64,000 bases of DNA from Bacillota bacterium. Lineage in GTDB: Bacteria > Bacillota > Clostridia > Saccharofermentanales > DTU023. The stretch is from assembly GCA_023389255.1 (NCBI GenBank), contig JAEWER010000019.1, positions 1-64,000 on the forward strand. The letters run 5' to 3'. The notes beneath the pieces were generated by a model. It ran no database searches and was not told the origin of the DNA. It worked only from the letters and a program-made list of their open reading frames with translations. The position numbers and the translations under genes were made by a program. This document shows, piece after piece, positions 7,082-18,407 of this stretch. How positions within the stretch are numbered: the first letter of the stretch is position 1; the number at the start of each line of letters is the position of its first letter.

Positions 7082-8434
7082 ATGTCAAATATTGATTATC
7101 AATTAGTGGTTATCGGTGCTGGTCCTGCTGGTTTAGCTTGTGCTCTCAGCGCTTACAAAAATGGTCTCGAAAAAATTCTCGTCGTCGAACGTGATACCGT
7201 TGTCGGCGGTATCTTAAATCAATGCATCCACAACGGTTTTGGTCTGCATCGTTTCGGTGAAGAATTGACTGGTCCTGAATATGCTGGTAAATATATCGAT
7301 CTAGTCGCAGATACACCGATCGAGATCGTCACCGACACCATGGTGTTAGACATCCAAGATGCCGATAAAAAAGTTAAACACTTGCACGTGATGAGTGCCC
7401 AAGACGGCTATCGTATGATCAGCTGTAGCGCTATCGCTCTAGCGATGGGTTGCCGCGAGCGCACTCGTCCAGCTATCCGTATACCTGGTTCCCGTCCAGC
7501 AGGAGTTTTCAACGCTGGTGCCGCTCAGCGCTACGTAAATATCGAAGGTAAAATGGTCGGCAAAAAAGTCTTGATACTGGGCTCAGGTGATATTGGCTTG
7601 ATTATGGCACGTCGCTTGACTTTAGAAGGGGCAAAAGTTCTGGCTTGTGTCGAGTTGATGCCCTTTTCCAGCGGCTTAAACCGCAATATTGTGCAATGCT
7701 TAGAAGACTTTGATATCCCTCTTTATCTGTCACACACCATCACTAATATCGAGGGTAAACGCCGTGTCCAAAGAGTTACCGTCCAAGAAGTCGGACCCGA
7801 TCTCAAACCGATCGAGGGTACCGAAACCTATTACGATGTCGACACAGTGCTGTTATCAGTAGGTCTCATCCCCGAAAACGAATTGTCGCGAGAAGCCGGC
7901 ATCGTCATCGATCCGAGAACCAATGGTCCCATCGTCTACGAAAATAACGAGACTTCTCTGCCAGGTATCTTTGCCTGCGGCAATGTTCTGCACGTCCACG
8001 ACCTAGTCGATTTCGTCAGTGAAGAAAGCGAAAGAGCAGGTCACAGTTGTGCTCGCTATGTACTAGAGCAAGTCGAACAAAATACCGAAGAAAATATCGA
8101 ATGTCCATTAGTGATCACTGGTGATGTTCCTCTGCACTGCCGCCGCGATACACATTTGGTGCAGATCGTCAGCGACGGCACTTGTGCGTACACTGTTCCC
8201 CAATTAGTTCGCACCGAAAATATTGACGCACCACTCCGCCTATTCTTCCGCGTCCGTAAAAATTGGGGCGAACGCGCCAAGGTAATAATCCGCGACGGCG
8301 ATGTCGAAGTTGCCAGTTTTATCAAACGTTTTATGGTGCCTGGTGAAATGCAAAACATCACTTTAAAACCCGATCTCTGGCAGAAAATCCAAGGATCTGA
8401 ATTATCTATCTCCATCGAGGAGGTTCAAAAATGA
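7082..8434 (+). CDS. NAD(P)/FAD-dependent oxidoreductase, second subunit of the glycerol-3-phosphate dehydrogenase
   Basis: 450 residues. It has an N-terminal FAD motif GAGPAGLACAL (11-21), a second nucleotide fold GSGDIGLIMARRL in the middle and the late flavin motif PGIFACGNVLHV. Start ATG 7082 has AAAGGAGG just upstream; it lies 12 bases after the previous stop and overlaps the next gene by 4 bases (ATGA). Family knowledge: it transfers electrons from the dehydrogenase subunit to NAD or another carrier. It shares the C-ending codon preference of its upstream partner. Confidence 0.87.
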   Translation: MSNIDYQLVVIGAGPAGLACALSAYKNGLEKILVVERDTVVGGILNQCIHNGFGLHRFGEELTGPEYAGKYIDLVADTPIEIVTDTMVLDIQDADKKVKHLHVMSAQDGYRMISCSAIALAMGCRERTRPAIRIPGSRPAGVFNAGAAQRYVNIEGKMVGKKVLILGSGDIGLIMARRLTLEGAKVLACVELMPFSSGLNRNIVQCLEDFDIPLYLSHTITNIEGKRRVQRVTVQEVGPDLKPIEGTETYYDVDTVLLSVGLIPENELSREAGIVIDPRTNGPIVYENNETSLPGIFACGNVLHVHDLVDFVSEESERAGHSCARYVLEQVEQNTEENIECPLVITGDVPLHCRRDTHLVQIVSDGTCAYTVPQLVRTENIDAPLRLFFRVRKNWGERAKVIIRDGDVEVASFIKRFMVPGEMQNITLKPDLWQKIQGSELSISIEEVQK

Positions 8435-8778
8435 AAGAATTAATCTGCATCATTTGTCCGCGCGGCTGTCACCTGACAGTCGATGAAGAAAACGGCTACG
8501 CTGTCAGCGGCAATCATTGTCCACGAGGTGTTCCCTACGCTAAAGCTGAAGTGCAAAACCCGACACGTGTACTGACCACTACAGTACATACCACGTCTAA
8601 GCAAAATCCTAGTTGTCCGGTTAAAACAACTCATCCCATACCTAAACATTTGTTGTTTGAGGCGATGAAAAAAATTAATCAATTGACTGTAGAAACACCA
8701 CTCAAGCGAGGCGATGTAATCTGCGCCAACCTATTAAATACGGGTAGCGATGTAATTGCCACCCGCGATCTGAACTAG
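8431..8778 (+). CDS. DUF1667 domain protein, small Cys-containing partner of the glycerol-3-phosphate dehydrogenase
   Basis: 115 residues, typical DUF1667 length. Cys at 6, 9, 13 (CIICPRGC) and 30 (NHCPRG) form a likely iron-sulfur or metal site near the N-terminus. It overlaps the preceding flavoprotein by 4 bases. DUF1667 proteins consistently accompany these two flavoproteins in anaerobic Firmicutes and are thought to replace GlpC as electron-transfer subunit; its exact role has not been shown to my knowledge. Confidence 0.85.
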   Translation: MKELICIICPRGCHLTVDEENGYAVSGNHCPRGVPYAKAEVQNPTRVLTTTVHTTSKQNPSCPVKTTHPIPKHLLFEAMKKINQLTVETPLKRGDVICANLLNTGSDVIATRDLN

Positions 8779-8783
8779 CACTC

Positions 8784-10320
<1,537 letters not shown>

Positions 10321-10335
10321 CCGAGGGAGGTTTGT

Positions 10336-11064
10336 ATGTTAGGTATTTTTGTCGCTGAATTACTAGGAACCATGATCTTAATTCTCTTAGGCGATGGTGT
10401 TGTTGCTAACGTAAACTTGAATCGTTCAGGCATGAAAGGTGCTGGCTCCATTCAGATTACTTTTGCTTGGGGTCTTGCCGTTATGTTACCTGCCTTTATT
10501 TTTGGTGCAGCCTCCGGCGCTCATTTCAATCCTGCTTTAACTTTAGCTTTAGCAGTTGATGGTTCCATTGCTTGGAATACTGTTCCCGTCTATGTGGCAG
10601 GTCAATTCTTAGGTGCTTTTATCGGCGCAATTTTGGTCTATCTGTTGTTTGCTGATCACTTCAAATCCACCGAAGATATCGCAACTCAACGTGGTGTGTT
10701 CTGCACAGCTCCTTCTGTGCCCAATTCCACCCGCAATCTGCTCTCAGAGATTATCGGTACTTTCGTCTTAGTCTTTGCGATTAAGGGAATCGGTCAAGTT
10801 GCCAATATTCCTCCTGGAGTTAACTACTTGCTGGTATTTGGCATCATCGTATCAATCGGTATGTCCTTAGGTGGTCTGACTGGTTATGCTATCAACCCTG
10901 CTCGTGACTTAGGTCCTCGTGTTGCTTACGCTGTCTTACCTTTCAAACAAAAAGATCCGAACTGGGGATACGCTTGGGTTCCTGTAGTCGGTCCCATCAT
11001 CGGCGCCGTACTAGCAGTTCTCTTGTATCAAGTTGTGGTAACTCTACCCAATTTCGTTCATTAG
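10336..11064 (+). CDS. glpF: Glycerol uptake facilitator (aquaglyceroporin)
   Basis: 242 residues with six membrane spans and both NPA boxes of the MIP family: HFNPALTLALAVDG and GYAINPARDLGPR, the Asp after the second box being typical of glycerol facilitators. It lets glycerol diffuse into the cell to be trapped by GlpK. It is the last gene of the operon, closed by the terminator at 11080-11115. Confidence 0.96.
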   Translation: MLGIFVAELLGTMILILLGDGVVANVNLNRSGMKGAGSIQITFAWGLAVMLPAFIFGAASGAHFNPALTLALAVDGSIAWNTVPVYVAGQFLGAFIGAILVYLLFADHFKSTEDIATQRGVFCTAPSVPNSTRNLLSEIIGTFVLVFAIKGIGQVANIPPGVNYLLVFGIIVSIGMSLGGLTGYAINPARDLGPRVAYAVLPFKQKDPNWGYAWVPVVGPIIGAVLAVLLYQVVVTLPNFVH

Positions 11065-11079
11065 ATTTAATGCAGTTAC

Positions 11080-11115
11080 AAAAGAAAAGAGGGGCAATCG
11101 CCCCTCTTTTCTTTT
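11080..11115. terminator. Bidirectional terminator between glpF and grdD
   Basis: A perfect 16-bp stem (11080-11095 with 11100-11115) around an AATC loop, GC-rich near the loop and A/T-rich outside, so each strand has its own T run. It serves the two convergent operons. Confidence 0.93.
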
Positions 11116-11131
11116 GCTTTTAACTAGCGAT

Positions 11132-12325
11132 TTAAGAGATATAGTTTTTTGCTAAAAGTAAAGCTCTAGCTTTTTCTTCATTCGCATCGCTTACTCGTAC
11201 AATGGGACCTGTGCAACCCATGCCACCCTCAGCATAAATCCCAGCTTCCCAGAGACACTCTAAAACATCTTCCATCTCTAGTACGTCGATACCAGGAATT
11301 TCAGCAAATACAGGTTCTTTTTCTGGCATTTTTACTTCTTTAGTCTTAGGTGTTACCTCTTTATTGGCACTAAACAAACTATCTAAGCCAGCCTTTTTGG
11401 CTTGCTCAAAAACTTCGTGCACGCGAGTCAACACATCACCAACAACTAATTCTTGTGCATAGATCAAAGCATTGGTTACCACTGGGACACCCGAAGCCCG
11501 TGAAACGATCAAGACCAATTCCTTAGCATTTTCGCCTATACCAGGACCATAGCCATAACCTACAGCTTCAAAACTACCACCCGTATTAAAGCTAGATAAC
11601 ATTTTGGTTAGAACATTACCTGTAAGTGAGTCTGTTACTAAGATATCGCAAGAGCCTTGCAATACATCGTTGCCACGCAACACAGAGCCACCATCTTGTC
11701 TGCTACTGGTTGCAAATTGAAAATCAAGACCTGCTTGTTTGAGTTTTTGTAAAGCTCGTTCTACACCTCTAGCACCATCTAGATTTAAGATACCTAAAGT
11801 TGGATTATCTATGCCTAAAGCCTTAGCACAAGCAATGCCACCGATAGCATTTAAGACCATGGCTTCAACTCTATCTGCGCTAGTCATACCTGTGGTGTTG
11901 GCGATTAACATCTGTTTGCCAAAAGCTGGTGTCACCACTCTACCAACCGTTGATACACCAACAGGGAAGGGATAGTGCATGCTGACAGCTGCTTTTATGC
12001 TACCTGTCTGCAACATACTTTCCATCGTTTTTTGGCCTTCTGCTTCATCGTTTACTTGAACTAAACACAGTGCATCTTTGTGCTCTGCTTGTGCTTTGGT
12101 GAAGTCTGTTTTCACTTCGGTGGAGAAGTTACCCTTACCGATATAGCAGATCTTTAAGCCTGCTTTCACAGCATTGATTGCTGCCTTGGCGGCATTATCT
12201 TCTCCGTGCTCTGAGCCTAAGCCCATCAAACCAATGGCAGGGTTACTTTTGGCACTTTTACCAGAACGCAGATATTCTGCTACTTCTAAAAAAGTGTCAG
12301 CTATCTGTTGTTTTGTTTTTGCCAT
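11132..12325 (-). CDS. grdD: Glycine/sarcosine/betaine reductase component C subunit alpha
   Basis: 397 residues, PlsX-like fold, last gene of the grd operon. Segments GLMGLGSEHGEDNA, DILVTDSLTGNVLTKMLSSF and the C-terminal GGMGCTGPIVRV are characteristic. With GrdC it takes the carboxymethyl-selenoether from selenoprotein A and releases acetyl phosphate, which yields ATP through acetate kinase. It starts 3 bases after the grdC stop with GAGGAG upstream. Confidence 0.93.
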   Translation of the reverse strand: MAKTKQQIADTFLEVAEYLRSGKSAKSNPAIGLMGLGSEHGEDNAAKAAINAVKAGLKICYIGKGNFSTEVKTDFTKAQAEHKDALCLVQVNDEAEGQKTMESMLQTGSIKAAVSMHYPFPVGVSTVGRVVTPAFGKQMLIANTTGMTSADRVEAMVLNAIGGIACAKALGIDNPTLGILNLDGARGVERALQKLKQAGLDFQFATSSRQDGGSVLRGNDVLQGSCDILVTDSLTGNVLTKMLSSFNTGGSFEAVGYGYGPGIGENAKELVLIVSRASGVPVVTNALIYAQELVVGDVLTRVHEVFEQAKKAGLDSLFSANKEVTPKTKEVKMPEKEPVFAEIPGIDVLEMEDVLECLWEAGIYAEGGMGCTGPIVRVSDANEEKARALLLAKNYIS

Positions 12326-12328
12326 ACA

Positions 12329-13864
12329 CTACTCCTCAGCCATCAATTTTTCGGCAAAACTTTGGAAAGCATCTGCAATTAGACTTCTCACCTGCTGATC
12401 ATCTGCCTCTTTCTTTTCACTTTCAGCTTCTGGCTTGGTTAGCATTACAGATACACCATCAAATAAATTGGTCATACGACCAAGGAACAAAGATCCTTTA
12501 CCGATGATCATCAAACGGTTAATTTCGCCTTTCATGAGGGCATCTCTGGCATAACCAACACAGGGTGTCCCTGAAGGAATATGTCCTTGGGTCGGTGCAA
12601 AACCAGTTAAGCCGTGCTTTTTGACGAAGCCATCGATATCTGAACGTTCAAGTTCACCGCGTTTGACACCTAAGGCCGCAATCATTTTGTAACTGCCTAA
12701 AGGTACATCACCTGCACCTGCTGGTTTTGTAATGTCTGGATTTTGCAATTCAGGAGCATACTTATCAACATCTGTCGCTTTAAGACCAGCCGCTTCTAGC
12801 GGATCGTAAACTAAACTTTGCATGACAGCTTGTGGGGCTGAACCACATCCTACATGCACTCTACCAATATGTTCTAAGTCAATCACAGGATTTTTGCCAT
12901 CATTAGGTGTGACAACGATGCACATACCACCGATCATGTCTTCTAAGATGGGTAATCCTTTTTTGACGTGTTCTTTACCATTCATACCTAATTTAGCGGT
13001 ACAACCACCAGCTGTAACTGCTACAGCCTTATAAGTGCCTGAAGCAACCAGCGCAGCTGCTTCAATTAAGGCGTGGGTAGGGGCTGCACAGAAACCACGT
13101 GTATCAGAACCAGTAGCATTGATCAAACCTGCAATTTCTGCTGCCGCTTTAGCAAAGTTGCCACCACCTCTTTGGTTCATATCACCGCATGCTTCTTCTG
13201 AGCAATCGATCACATAATCGATATCGCTACGCTCTAAGCCTGCGTTTTTAACTCCATGTAAAAGCGCTAAAACTGAAGATGCTTTTTCCACTAAGTTTTC
13301 GTGCATAATTTCTGCCGAAAAGTTGTGGTCGATTGCATGGGCACGTTTAACACAACCAACCAGCGTTCCTGCCTCGTACAGACCTTCGGCTGCTTCTTCT
13401 TTTACTAAGCGCTCAATCTCACTTAGTTCACTTGCTTTGGGAATTCTTTTAAGAATATCTTCACTCATCAAGGGGTGTTCACTCAGTTTAGGAGTTACTT
13501 TCTCGATGAAGCCTGAAGTCAATGCAACTAAATCGAAAACATCACAAATGCCTAGCAAGAGAGTAAATTCATCTTCTGGCATAATCTCACCATAAGCACC
13601 ATAGCGTTCAGCGATGTCACATTTTTTGTCATACCAAGGGAATTCAACTTCTGCCAAATCGTTTGGCGTTTTATTGCCGATATACACTTGGTTAGGCCAG
13701 TAGGCGCAGGCGTCTTGATAGCTTCTGAGATGCTCAGGTAATTTTTGTAGGTATTCGCTGTCTGCGTTTACCATGCGTTCAGTTACTTGCGTTGCTCCGT
13801 TATGAACAACCATTTGCGGAGTGTGCACGAGGATATAGCCTGTGCCTTTAACTACACTTTTCAT
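12329..13864 (-). CDS. grdC: Glycine/sarcosine/betaine reductase component C subunit beta
   Basis: 511 residues, thiolase/FabH-like fold. The N-terminus (GYILVHTPQMVVHNG) and segments RGGGNFAKAAAEIAGL and GCGSAPQAVMQSLVYDPLEAAG match GrdC. It binds the acetyl group as a Cys thioester in component C together with GrdD. It lies between grdA (with an attenuator-like hairpin at 13909-13937 in the gap) and grdD. Confidence 0.94.
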   Translation of the reverse strand: MKSVVKGTGYILVHTPQMVVHNGATQVTERMVNADSEYLQKLPEHLRSYQDACAYWPNQVYIGNKTPNDLAEVEFPWYDKKCDIAERYGAYGEIMPEDEFTLLLGICDVFDLVALTSGFIEKVTPKLSEHPLMSEDILKRIPKASELSEIERLVKEEAAEGLYEAGTLVGCVKRAHAIDHNFSAEIMHENLVEKASSVLALLHGVKNAGLERSDIDYVIDCSEEACGDMNQRGGGNFAKAAAEIAGLINATGSDTRGFCAAPTHALIEAAALVASGTYKAVAVTAGGCTAKLGMNGKEHVKKGLPILEDMIGGMCIVVTPNDGKNPVIDLEHIGRVHVGCGSAPQAVMQSLVYDPLEAAGLKATDVDKYAPELQNPDITKPAGAGDVPLGSYKMIAALGVKRGELERSDIDGFVKKHGLTGFAPTQGHIPSGTPCVGYARDALMKGEINRLMIIGKGSLFLGRMTNLFDGVSVMLTKPEAESEKKEADDQQVRSLIADAFQSFAEKLMAEE

Positions 13865-13908
13865 TTAGATACCTTCCAGTTCTGCGCCTTGGCGCAAATA
13901 TTGCTTGC

Positions 13909-13937
13909 AAAATTAAAGGGCGGCGGTGAAGCCGCCC
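13909..13937 (-). terminator. Intercistronic hairpin between grdA and grdC
   Basis: GGGCGGC (13918-13924), loop of six, GCCGCCC (13931-13937); on the minus strand it is followed by TTTAATTTT. A partial terminator here would make grdA transcripts more abundant than grdCD, matching the high need for selenoprotein A. That purpose is inference. Confidence 0.65.
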
Positions 13938-13965
13938 CGAAAGAGCAGAAATATCGAACTAAAGT

Positions 13966-14442
13966 TTAGCCGAGATACTTGCAATATTGCTCACGGATAG
14001 GTTGCATCTCGGAGATAATCTCATCGAGATCAAACACCATTTCCATCATGCCACATTGTTCGTCATAAACATCTGCATCGTACTCAGCCTTTACTTCAGG
14101 CTCACATACGTGAAATACCGTAAGTCCTAACTGGACTCCCGTCAACGGACCTGCGAAAGTGGGATCACCATTGGTAACAGTCTCTGCTGTTAAGCCAGCT
14201 CCCTCACCATCTGCTGTACCAACTAAAACAACCAAGTTTTCAGCACCATATTGTTCTGCTAATTCCTTGACACGCTTTTGGTTTTCCAGATCCATTGCTC
14301 CTGCAGCGGTTCAGACAAAACATTCAGTAGGCGAAAAGACAACCTCTGCACCTGCACTCTCTGCACAAGCAGAAATTGCGGGACCTGGGATGCCGTCGCG
14401 ATCACCGATAGCGATGACCTTCTTTCCTTCCAGAATACTCAC
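13966..14442 (-). CDS. grdA: Glycine reductase selenoprotein A (TGA-encoded selenocysteine)
   Basis: 158 residues when the in-frame TGA at 14311-14313 is read as selenocysteine; naive calling keeps only the part after it. The start is GTG 14442: it is preceded by an AAAGGGGG-type RBS and an in-frame stop lies two codons upstream. The peptide [20 protein letters not shown] leads to ECFVUTAAGAMD, with U at residue 44, the known GrdA position (CxxU). Selenoprotein A carries the carboxymethyl group from component B to component C and is re-reduced by thioredoxin. The length and Sec position match the family exactly. Confidence 0.96.
14311..14313 (-). other. Selenocysteine codon of grdA
   Basis: TGA at codon 44 within the conserved CFVU segment. 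The bases just after it can form a small stem-loop (GCT/AGC around GCAGG) as expected of a bacterial SECIS element. No selA, selB, selC or selD gene is in the window, so the decoding machinery must lie elsewhere. Confidence 0.93.
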
Positions 14443-14499
14443 GTCTTAACCCCCTTTCTCGTTGCAATTTATTGATTTATCAGCAGTTGCTGTAAATTC

Positions 14500-14820
14500 C
14501 TAGGCGTAATATTTTTTGATCATGTTTTCGATGTTTTCAGCAGTCGCTTCTTCTTTGACACAAGCTTCTACTTGTGCGCCATCTTTGTAGATAGCGATTA
14601 CTGGCAAGCCTAAAACTTTTTGACCAATTGCTAGACGACGAGCCTTAGTGGTGTTCAAGCTAACGAACTTGATCTTGTCGCCATATTTTTCTGCGTATTC
14701 ATGAATTGTGGGCATCAATGCCTGGCAAGGCACACAGCCATCACCATAGAAATCCACCAATACGTAACCATCTGCTTGTAAAACTTCAGCTTCAAAAGTT
14801 TCTTTGTTTACGTCTAACAT
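14500..14820 (-). CDS. trxA: Thioredoxin of the glycine reductase system
   Basis: 106 residues from ATG 14820, which has AAGGAG at 7 bases; an in-frame ATG two codons earlier is too close to the RBS. The active site is GDGCVPCQAL, the GCVPC variant known from glycine-reducing anaerobes instead of WCGPC. It reduces the oxidised selenoprotein A and is recharged by the thioredoxin reductase encoded 12 bases upstream. Typical cis-Pro segment GLPVIAIY follows. Confidence 0.94.
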   Translation of the reverse strand: MLDVNKETFEAEVLQADGYVLVDFYGDGCVPCQALMPTIHEYAEKYGDKIKFVSLNTTKARRLAIGQKVLGLPVIAIYKDGAQVEACVKEEATAENIENMIKKYYA

Positions 14821-14832
14821 TCTCATGCTCCT

Positions 14833-15777
14833 TTACTGTTGTTGAGCTAAATAATGCTCGATCTGCATCGCTGCAATAGCGCCATCAGCTGCTGCTGTTA
14901 CAACTTGACGCAGACTTTTTACTCGCAAATCACCAGCTGCATAAACGCCAGGCAAATTAGTTTTCATGTTGTCGTCGGTAATAATATATCCACGCTCATC
15001 CATTGTGATTTGTCCTTCATACAGCTTGGTTTGAGGCAACATACCCACAAACCCAAACAAACCGAACAAACCATCTTCAGGATCAGCTTCGATGGTTGTT
15101 AGTTCACCCGTTTTAACGTTTTTAACCACCATCTTGGACAACATGCCATCGCCTGAAACTTCTTCAACCACAGTATCCCACATAAAATGCAGTTTGTCGG
15201 TCTTAAAGGCACGCTCTTGAATTGATTGAGCCGCTCTTAATTGGTCTCTTCTGTGAATTACAGTAACCTTTCGTGCAAATTTAGTAAGATACATCGCTTC
15301 TTCAACTGCTGAATCTCCTCCGCCCACTACATAGACTTCAAAATCTTCAAAAAAAGCAGCATCACATGTGGCACAGAAAGAGATGCCCGTACCAATAAAA
15401 TTAGCCTCGTTTTTACAGCCAATGGGTCTGGGGAAAGCACCTGTGGCCAAGACAACTGTTTTAGCTTGGTATTCGCCTTTTACTGTTTTTATTGTTTTAA
15501 TATCAGAGGTTAATTCTACGGACTTAATCTCATCTTTGACACGTTCAACACCGAAGTGTTCACACTGCTTAGTCATACGTTCAATCAGAGATGGACCAGT
15601 TTCTCCCTCCAACATCTGACCGGGATAATTTTCAATCTCAGAAGTGATAGCAATTTGTCCACCGTCCTGTCCTTTTTCAATCAGCAGGGTAGACAGGCGA
15701 CTTCTGCCTGCGTACAGTCCAGCAGTTAAACCTGCTGGACCAGCTCCTAAAATAATTACATCGTAAATCTTTAACAT
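14833..15777 (-). CDS. trxB: Thioredoxin reductase
   Basis: 314 residues from ATG 15777 (MLKIYDVIILGAGPAGL). A TTG four codons earlier (15789) overlaps the grdB stop and is an alternative. FAD motif GAGPAGLTAGLYA, NADPH fold GGGDSAVEEAMYL and redox motif CATC (SFCATCDAAFF) are intact. It supplies electrons from NADPH to TrxA and hence to GrdA. No strong RBS is visible, which suggests coupling to grdB translation. Confidence 0.93.
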   Translation of the reverse strand: MLKIYDVIILGAGPAGLTAGLYAGRSRLSTLLIEKGQDGGQIAITSEIENYPGQMLEGETGPSLIERMTKQCEHFGVERVKDEIKSVELTSDIKTIKTVKGEYQAKTVVLATGAFPRPIGCKNEANFIGTGISFCATCDAAFFEDFEVYVVGGGDSAVEEAMYLTKFARKVTVIHRRDQLRAAQSIQERAFKTDKLHFMWDTVVEEVSGDGMLSKMVVKNVKTGELTTIEADPEDGLFGLFGFVGMLPQTKLYEGQITMDERGYIITDDNMKTNLPGVYAAGDLRVKSLRQVVTAAADGAIAAMQIEHYLAQQQ

Positions 15778-15781
15778 GTTT

Positions 15782-17092
15782 TTACTCAAAAATAGTCTGA
15801 CCAGATACTTCTGTTGTCAAAGCCTTTAAGGCTTTTTGTACGATCTGCATTCTGATCTCTTTTTCTTCTTCTAATGAGGTATTCGGATTACCTAGGGGAT
15901 AGGGAATAGCCACTGCCGGAACAATACGGTTAGCACCTACTGTCATAGAGATGGGTGTAACTGTACAGATGTGAACAACGGGCAAACCTGCACGTTCAAT
16001 TTCTTTGACCATCGTTGCACCGCAACGAGTACAGGTTCCTCAGGTAGAGGTAAGGATTACAGCGCTCACCCCATCGTTTTTAAGTTTAGCTGCAAATTCA
16101 GCTGCAAATTGTTTAGCTGAAGCAACAGCTGTGCCATTACCTACTGTGGTGTAGAAGTAATCGTGCAACTTAGCGATCTCACCTTTTTGCTCTAATTCAC
16201 GCAGTACATCAACTGGCAATACACGATCGGGGTCAGCGTTAGCGTATACAGGATCATATCCACCATGAGCTGTCTCATAAGTTGCTTCCGTCAAATCTGA
16301 TACACCAGCAATATTGTATTCACCATAGTGCGATGCACTGGAGCTTTCGATGTGGTCAGGGTTACCCTTGGGCACGATACCGCCAGACGTTACCAAAGCT
16401 ATTGTTGCTTTTTTAAGATCTGCAATAGGGGCATTGGGTTCAACCCGATCGAAGCTAGGCATGGGATATTCTGTGGTATAAGGTTTTCCCGCCAATTTAT
16501 TGATCAGCATTTTGACCGCACGAGCTGAACCTCTTTCTTGTTCAAAGAAGTTTACACGTACACCTTGAGGCATGTAGCCTTCTTCTTTAGATGCGCCAAT
16601 AGGTTCTTTTTTCGCTAATTTAAGGGCCAGCTTTGCCATAGCGGGTACTGCAGTACGCATACCCGCCGCGCTATTTTTGGTCTCAACAATATAGATATCC
16701 TGCTTGAACATATCCGCACCAGGATTTTCTACATACATACCAGTTAAAACTGGAATTTGTAGCTCATCAGCAACTGCTTTAGCCACAGAACCACAAGCTA
16801 CACCATATCTACCAGCATTGAAAGCAGGACCTGCAATAAAGACGTCAGGCTTGTTTGCTCTAACTGCTTCTACTACTTCTTTAGTAGCTTTTTCGATATT
16901 TTCGTTAAAATAACCATCGCCACAGATAATGGTGGCTACGATTTCTGCTTCGTCTTGGAAGTTGGCATTAAATGCCATGCCAGGACCAACAGCCTCGCCC
17001 ACTCTCACTTCTACAGGATAGTCTGCTTTTTCTTCACCACCAATTTGGGCAAAGAACTGATTGATGTAATGTACAACTCTCAGCTTTGACAT
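15782..17092 (-). CDS. grdB: Glycine reductase component B gamma subunit, selenoprotein B
   Basis: 436 residues when TGA at 16040-16042 is read as selenocysteine (residue 351) in LTSTUGTCTRCGATMV, giving the UxxC redox motif of GrdB. Conventional calling splits it into a 350-residue and a 76-residue piece. The N-terminus MSKLRVVHYINQFFAQIGGEEKAD is typical of GrdB. Component B (GrdB plus processed GrdE) binds glycine as a Schiff base and passes the carboxymethyl group to selenoprotein A. It lies 8 bases after grdE. The GrdB/GrdE pair marks this as the glycine-specific enzyme rather than sarcosine or betaine reductase. Confidence 0.95.
16040..16042 (-). other. Selenocysteine codon of grdB
   Basis: In-frame TGA at codon 351 followed by GGAACCTGT (G-T-C), giving UGTC. 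The reading frame stays open and conserved on both sides, which excludes a true stop. Confidence 0.93.
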
Positions 17093-17100
17093 GTTTCCTC

Positions 17101-18381
17101 CTAGCGTGCAGACAGCTTATTAAAGCCGGTTTCATTGGTTGCGCCAGTGATAACTTGAATTTCAACTTCGAAGCTACCATCTTCTAAACAAGCATCTTCA
17201 CTTGAACCAGCAATCTTGGTCATATAGTCCAAAGTGCCAATTACTTTATCTAACTTGGGCAAAACGATTACTTGGTTAGCGTTACCACCTGTAACTACAG
17301 CATCAGCTGCCACATCCGCATCTGCCAGCGATTGCGATTTACCATCTCTACCTGCGTATTCGTCAGTGATAATAACTGTCTTTACGCCTTCTGCTTCAAT
17401 CTTCTTGCAATTCATAATCAAGTCGGTGTCGGGGTTACCAAAACCTTCTTGTGAAATAATTGCACCGTCTAAATCCAGCAATTTACAGAGTTTGGCTGTC
17501 CAGTCACTGGAGCGCTCTTTATCTTTTAAGAACACATTTTCGTTGGTAATAATGTGGGCCACAAAATTGAAGTCTTTACCATGTCGGGCAAACATATCTT
17601 CAATTACGGGGTTGTTTTGGTGTACGTAGGTAGGATTCTTGTCACAAGCCGAGACACAGTTACCTGAAACTATCGCACCATCCATAACTTCAGTCGGCAC
17701 CATAATGGTGGACAAAGTATTTTTAGCATCTACGCCGTAGACATAAGTGTCGTGAAGCAAGCCCTGACTTTGTAGCATTTGTACATAAGCTACACGAGGT
17801 AAGTCGGGATATTTTTCTAATCCCTCTTTAACTGTGCAGGTCTCATAAATCTTAACTTCATCTGGCGTTAATTCTCTTGCTAATTCACCCAAGTGCACTG
17901 CCACCTTAAAGCCTGCCATGCGCACAGCTTTTTCGTAATCGTGTGGCTTGATATCTGCAACTGGTTCACAGACCATGACGAGGTTCAAGGTTTGAGAAAA
18001 AGGAGTGTAATCTGCACCAGGACCAGTCATATCAATGACACCCTCTTGGAAACCAACAATTTTACCTGCTGTAACTACTGCCATGCCCTTTAGTGCATAG
18101 GTTTTACCTGAACCAACGGTATCTACCTTAGAGATAACACCAGGGAAAATACCACCACGACCTTCGACTTTAACGCGTGGTTCAATAACATCCTTAACTG
18201 GCGTAATTCTCACTGATTCACCGGGTTTGGCGATATCAAATTCAACAGAGATCAGATGCTCATCTTCAAGCACTAAATCGCTCAGCGATTTCTTATCAAC
18301 ATAGAGCACACTGTTTTCAATTTTGGATTGTTCAGCAAACTGGATATCCGTGATATTGATATGACCTAGTTCTAATTTCAT
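17101..18381 (-). CDS. grdE: Glycine reductase component B proprotein (alpha and beta subunits)
   Basis: 426 residues from ATG 18381 with AAGGAG six bases upstream. GrdE is made as a proprotein cleaved at an internal Cys, which becomes a carbonyl group that binds glycine; here the site is SGNCVSACDK with Cys 242, the expected position. N-terminal MKLELGHINITDIQF and internal VRMAGFKVAVHLGELAREL match the family. It is the first structural gene after grdX. Confidence 0.95.
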   Translation of the reverse strand: MKLELGHINITDIQFAEQSKIENSVLYVDKKSLSDLVLEDEHLISVEFDIAKPGESVRITPVKDVIEPRVKVEGRGGIFPGVISKVDTVGSGKTYALKGMAVVTAGKIVGFQEGVIDMTGPGADYTPFSQTLNLVMVCEPVADIKPHDYEKAVRMAGFKVAVHLGELARELTPDEVKIYETCTVKEGLEKYPDLPRVAYVQMLQSQGLLHDTYVYGVDAKNTLSTIMVPTEVMDGAIVSGNCVSACDKNPTYVHQNNPVIEDMFARHGKDFNFVAHIITNENVFLKDKERSSDWTAKLCKLLDLDGAIISQEGFGNPDTDLIMNCKKIEAEGVKTVIITDEYAGRDGKSQSLADADVAADAVVTGGNANQVIVLPKLDKVIGTLDYMTKIAGSSEDACLEDGSFEVEIQVITGATNETGFNKLSAR

Positions 18382-18407
18382 GAAATTCTCCTTTCATGAG
18401 CAAAAAT

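Noticed and set aside
14311..14313. Premature stop (pseudogene) in grdA
   Set aside because: The TGA is at the known selenocysteine position 44, the frame is open and conserved on both sides, and the total length is exactly that of GrdA.
16040..16042. Frame interruption splitting grdB into two genes
   Set aside because: The TGA gives the UxxC motif of GrdB and the two parts together have the normal family length.
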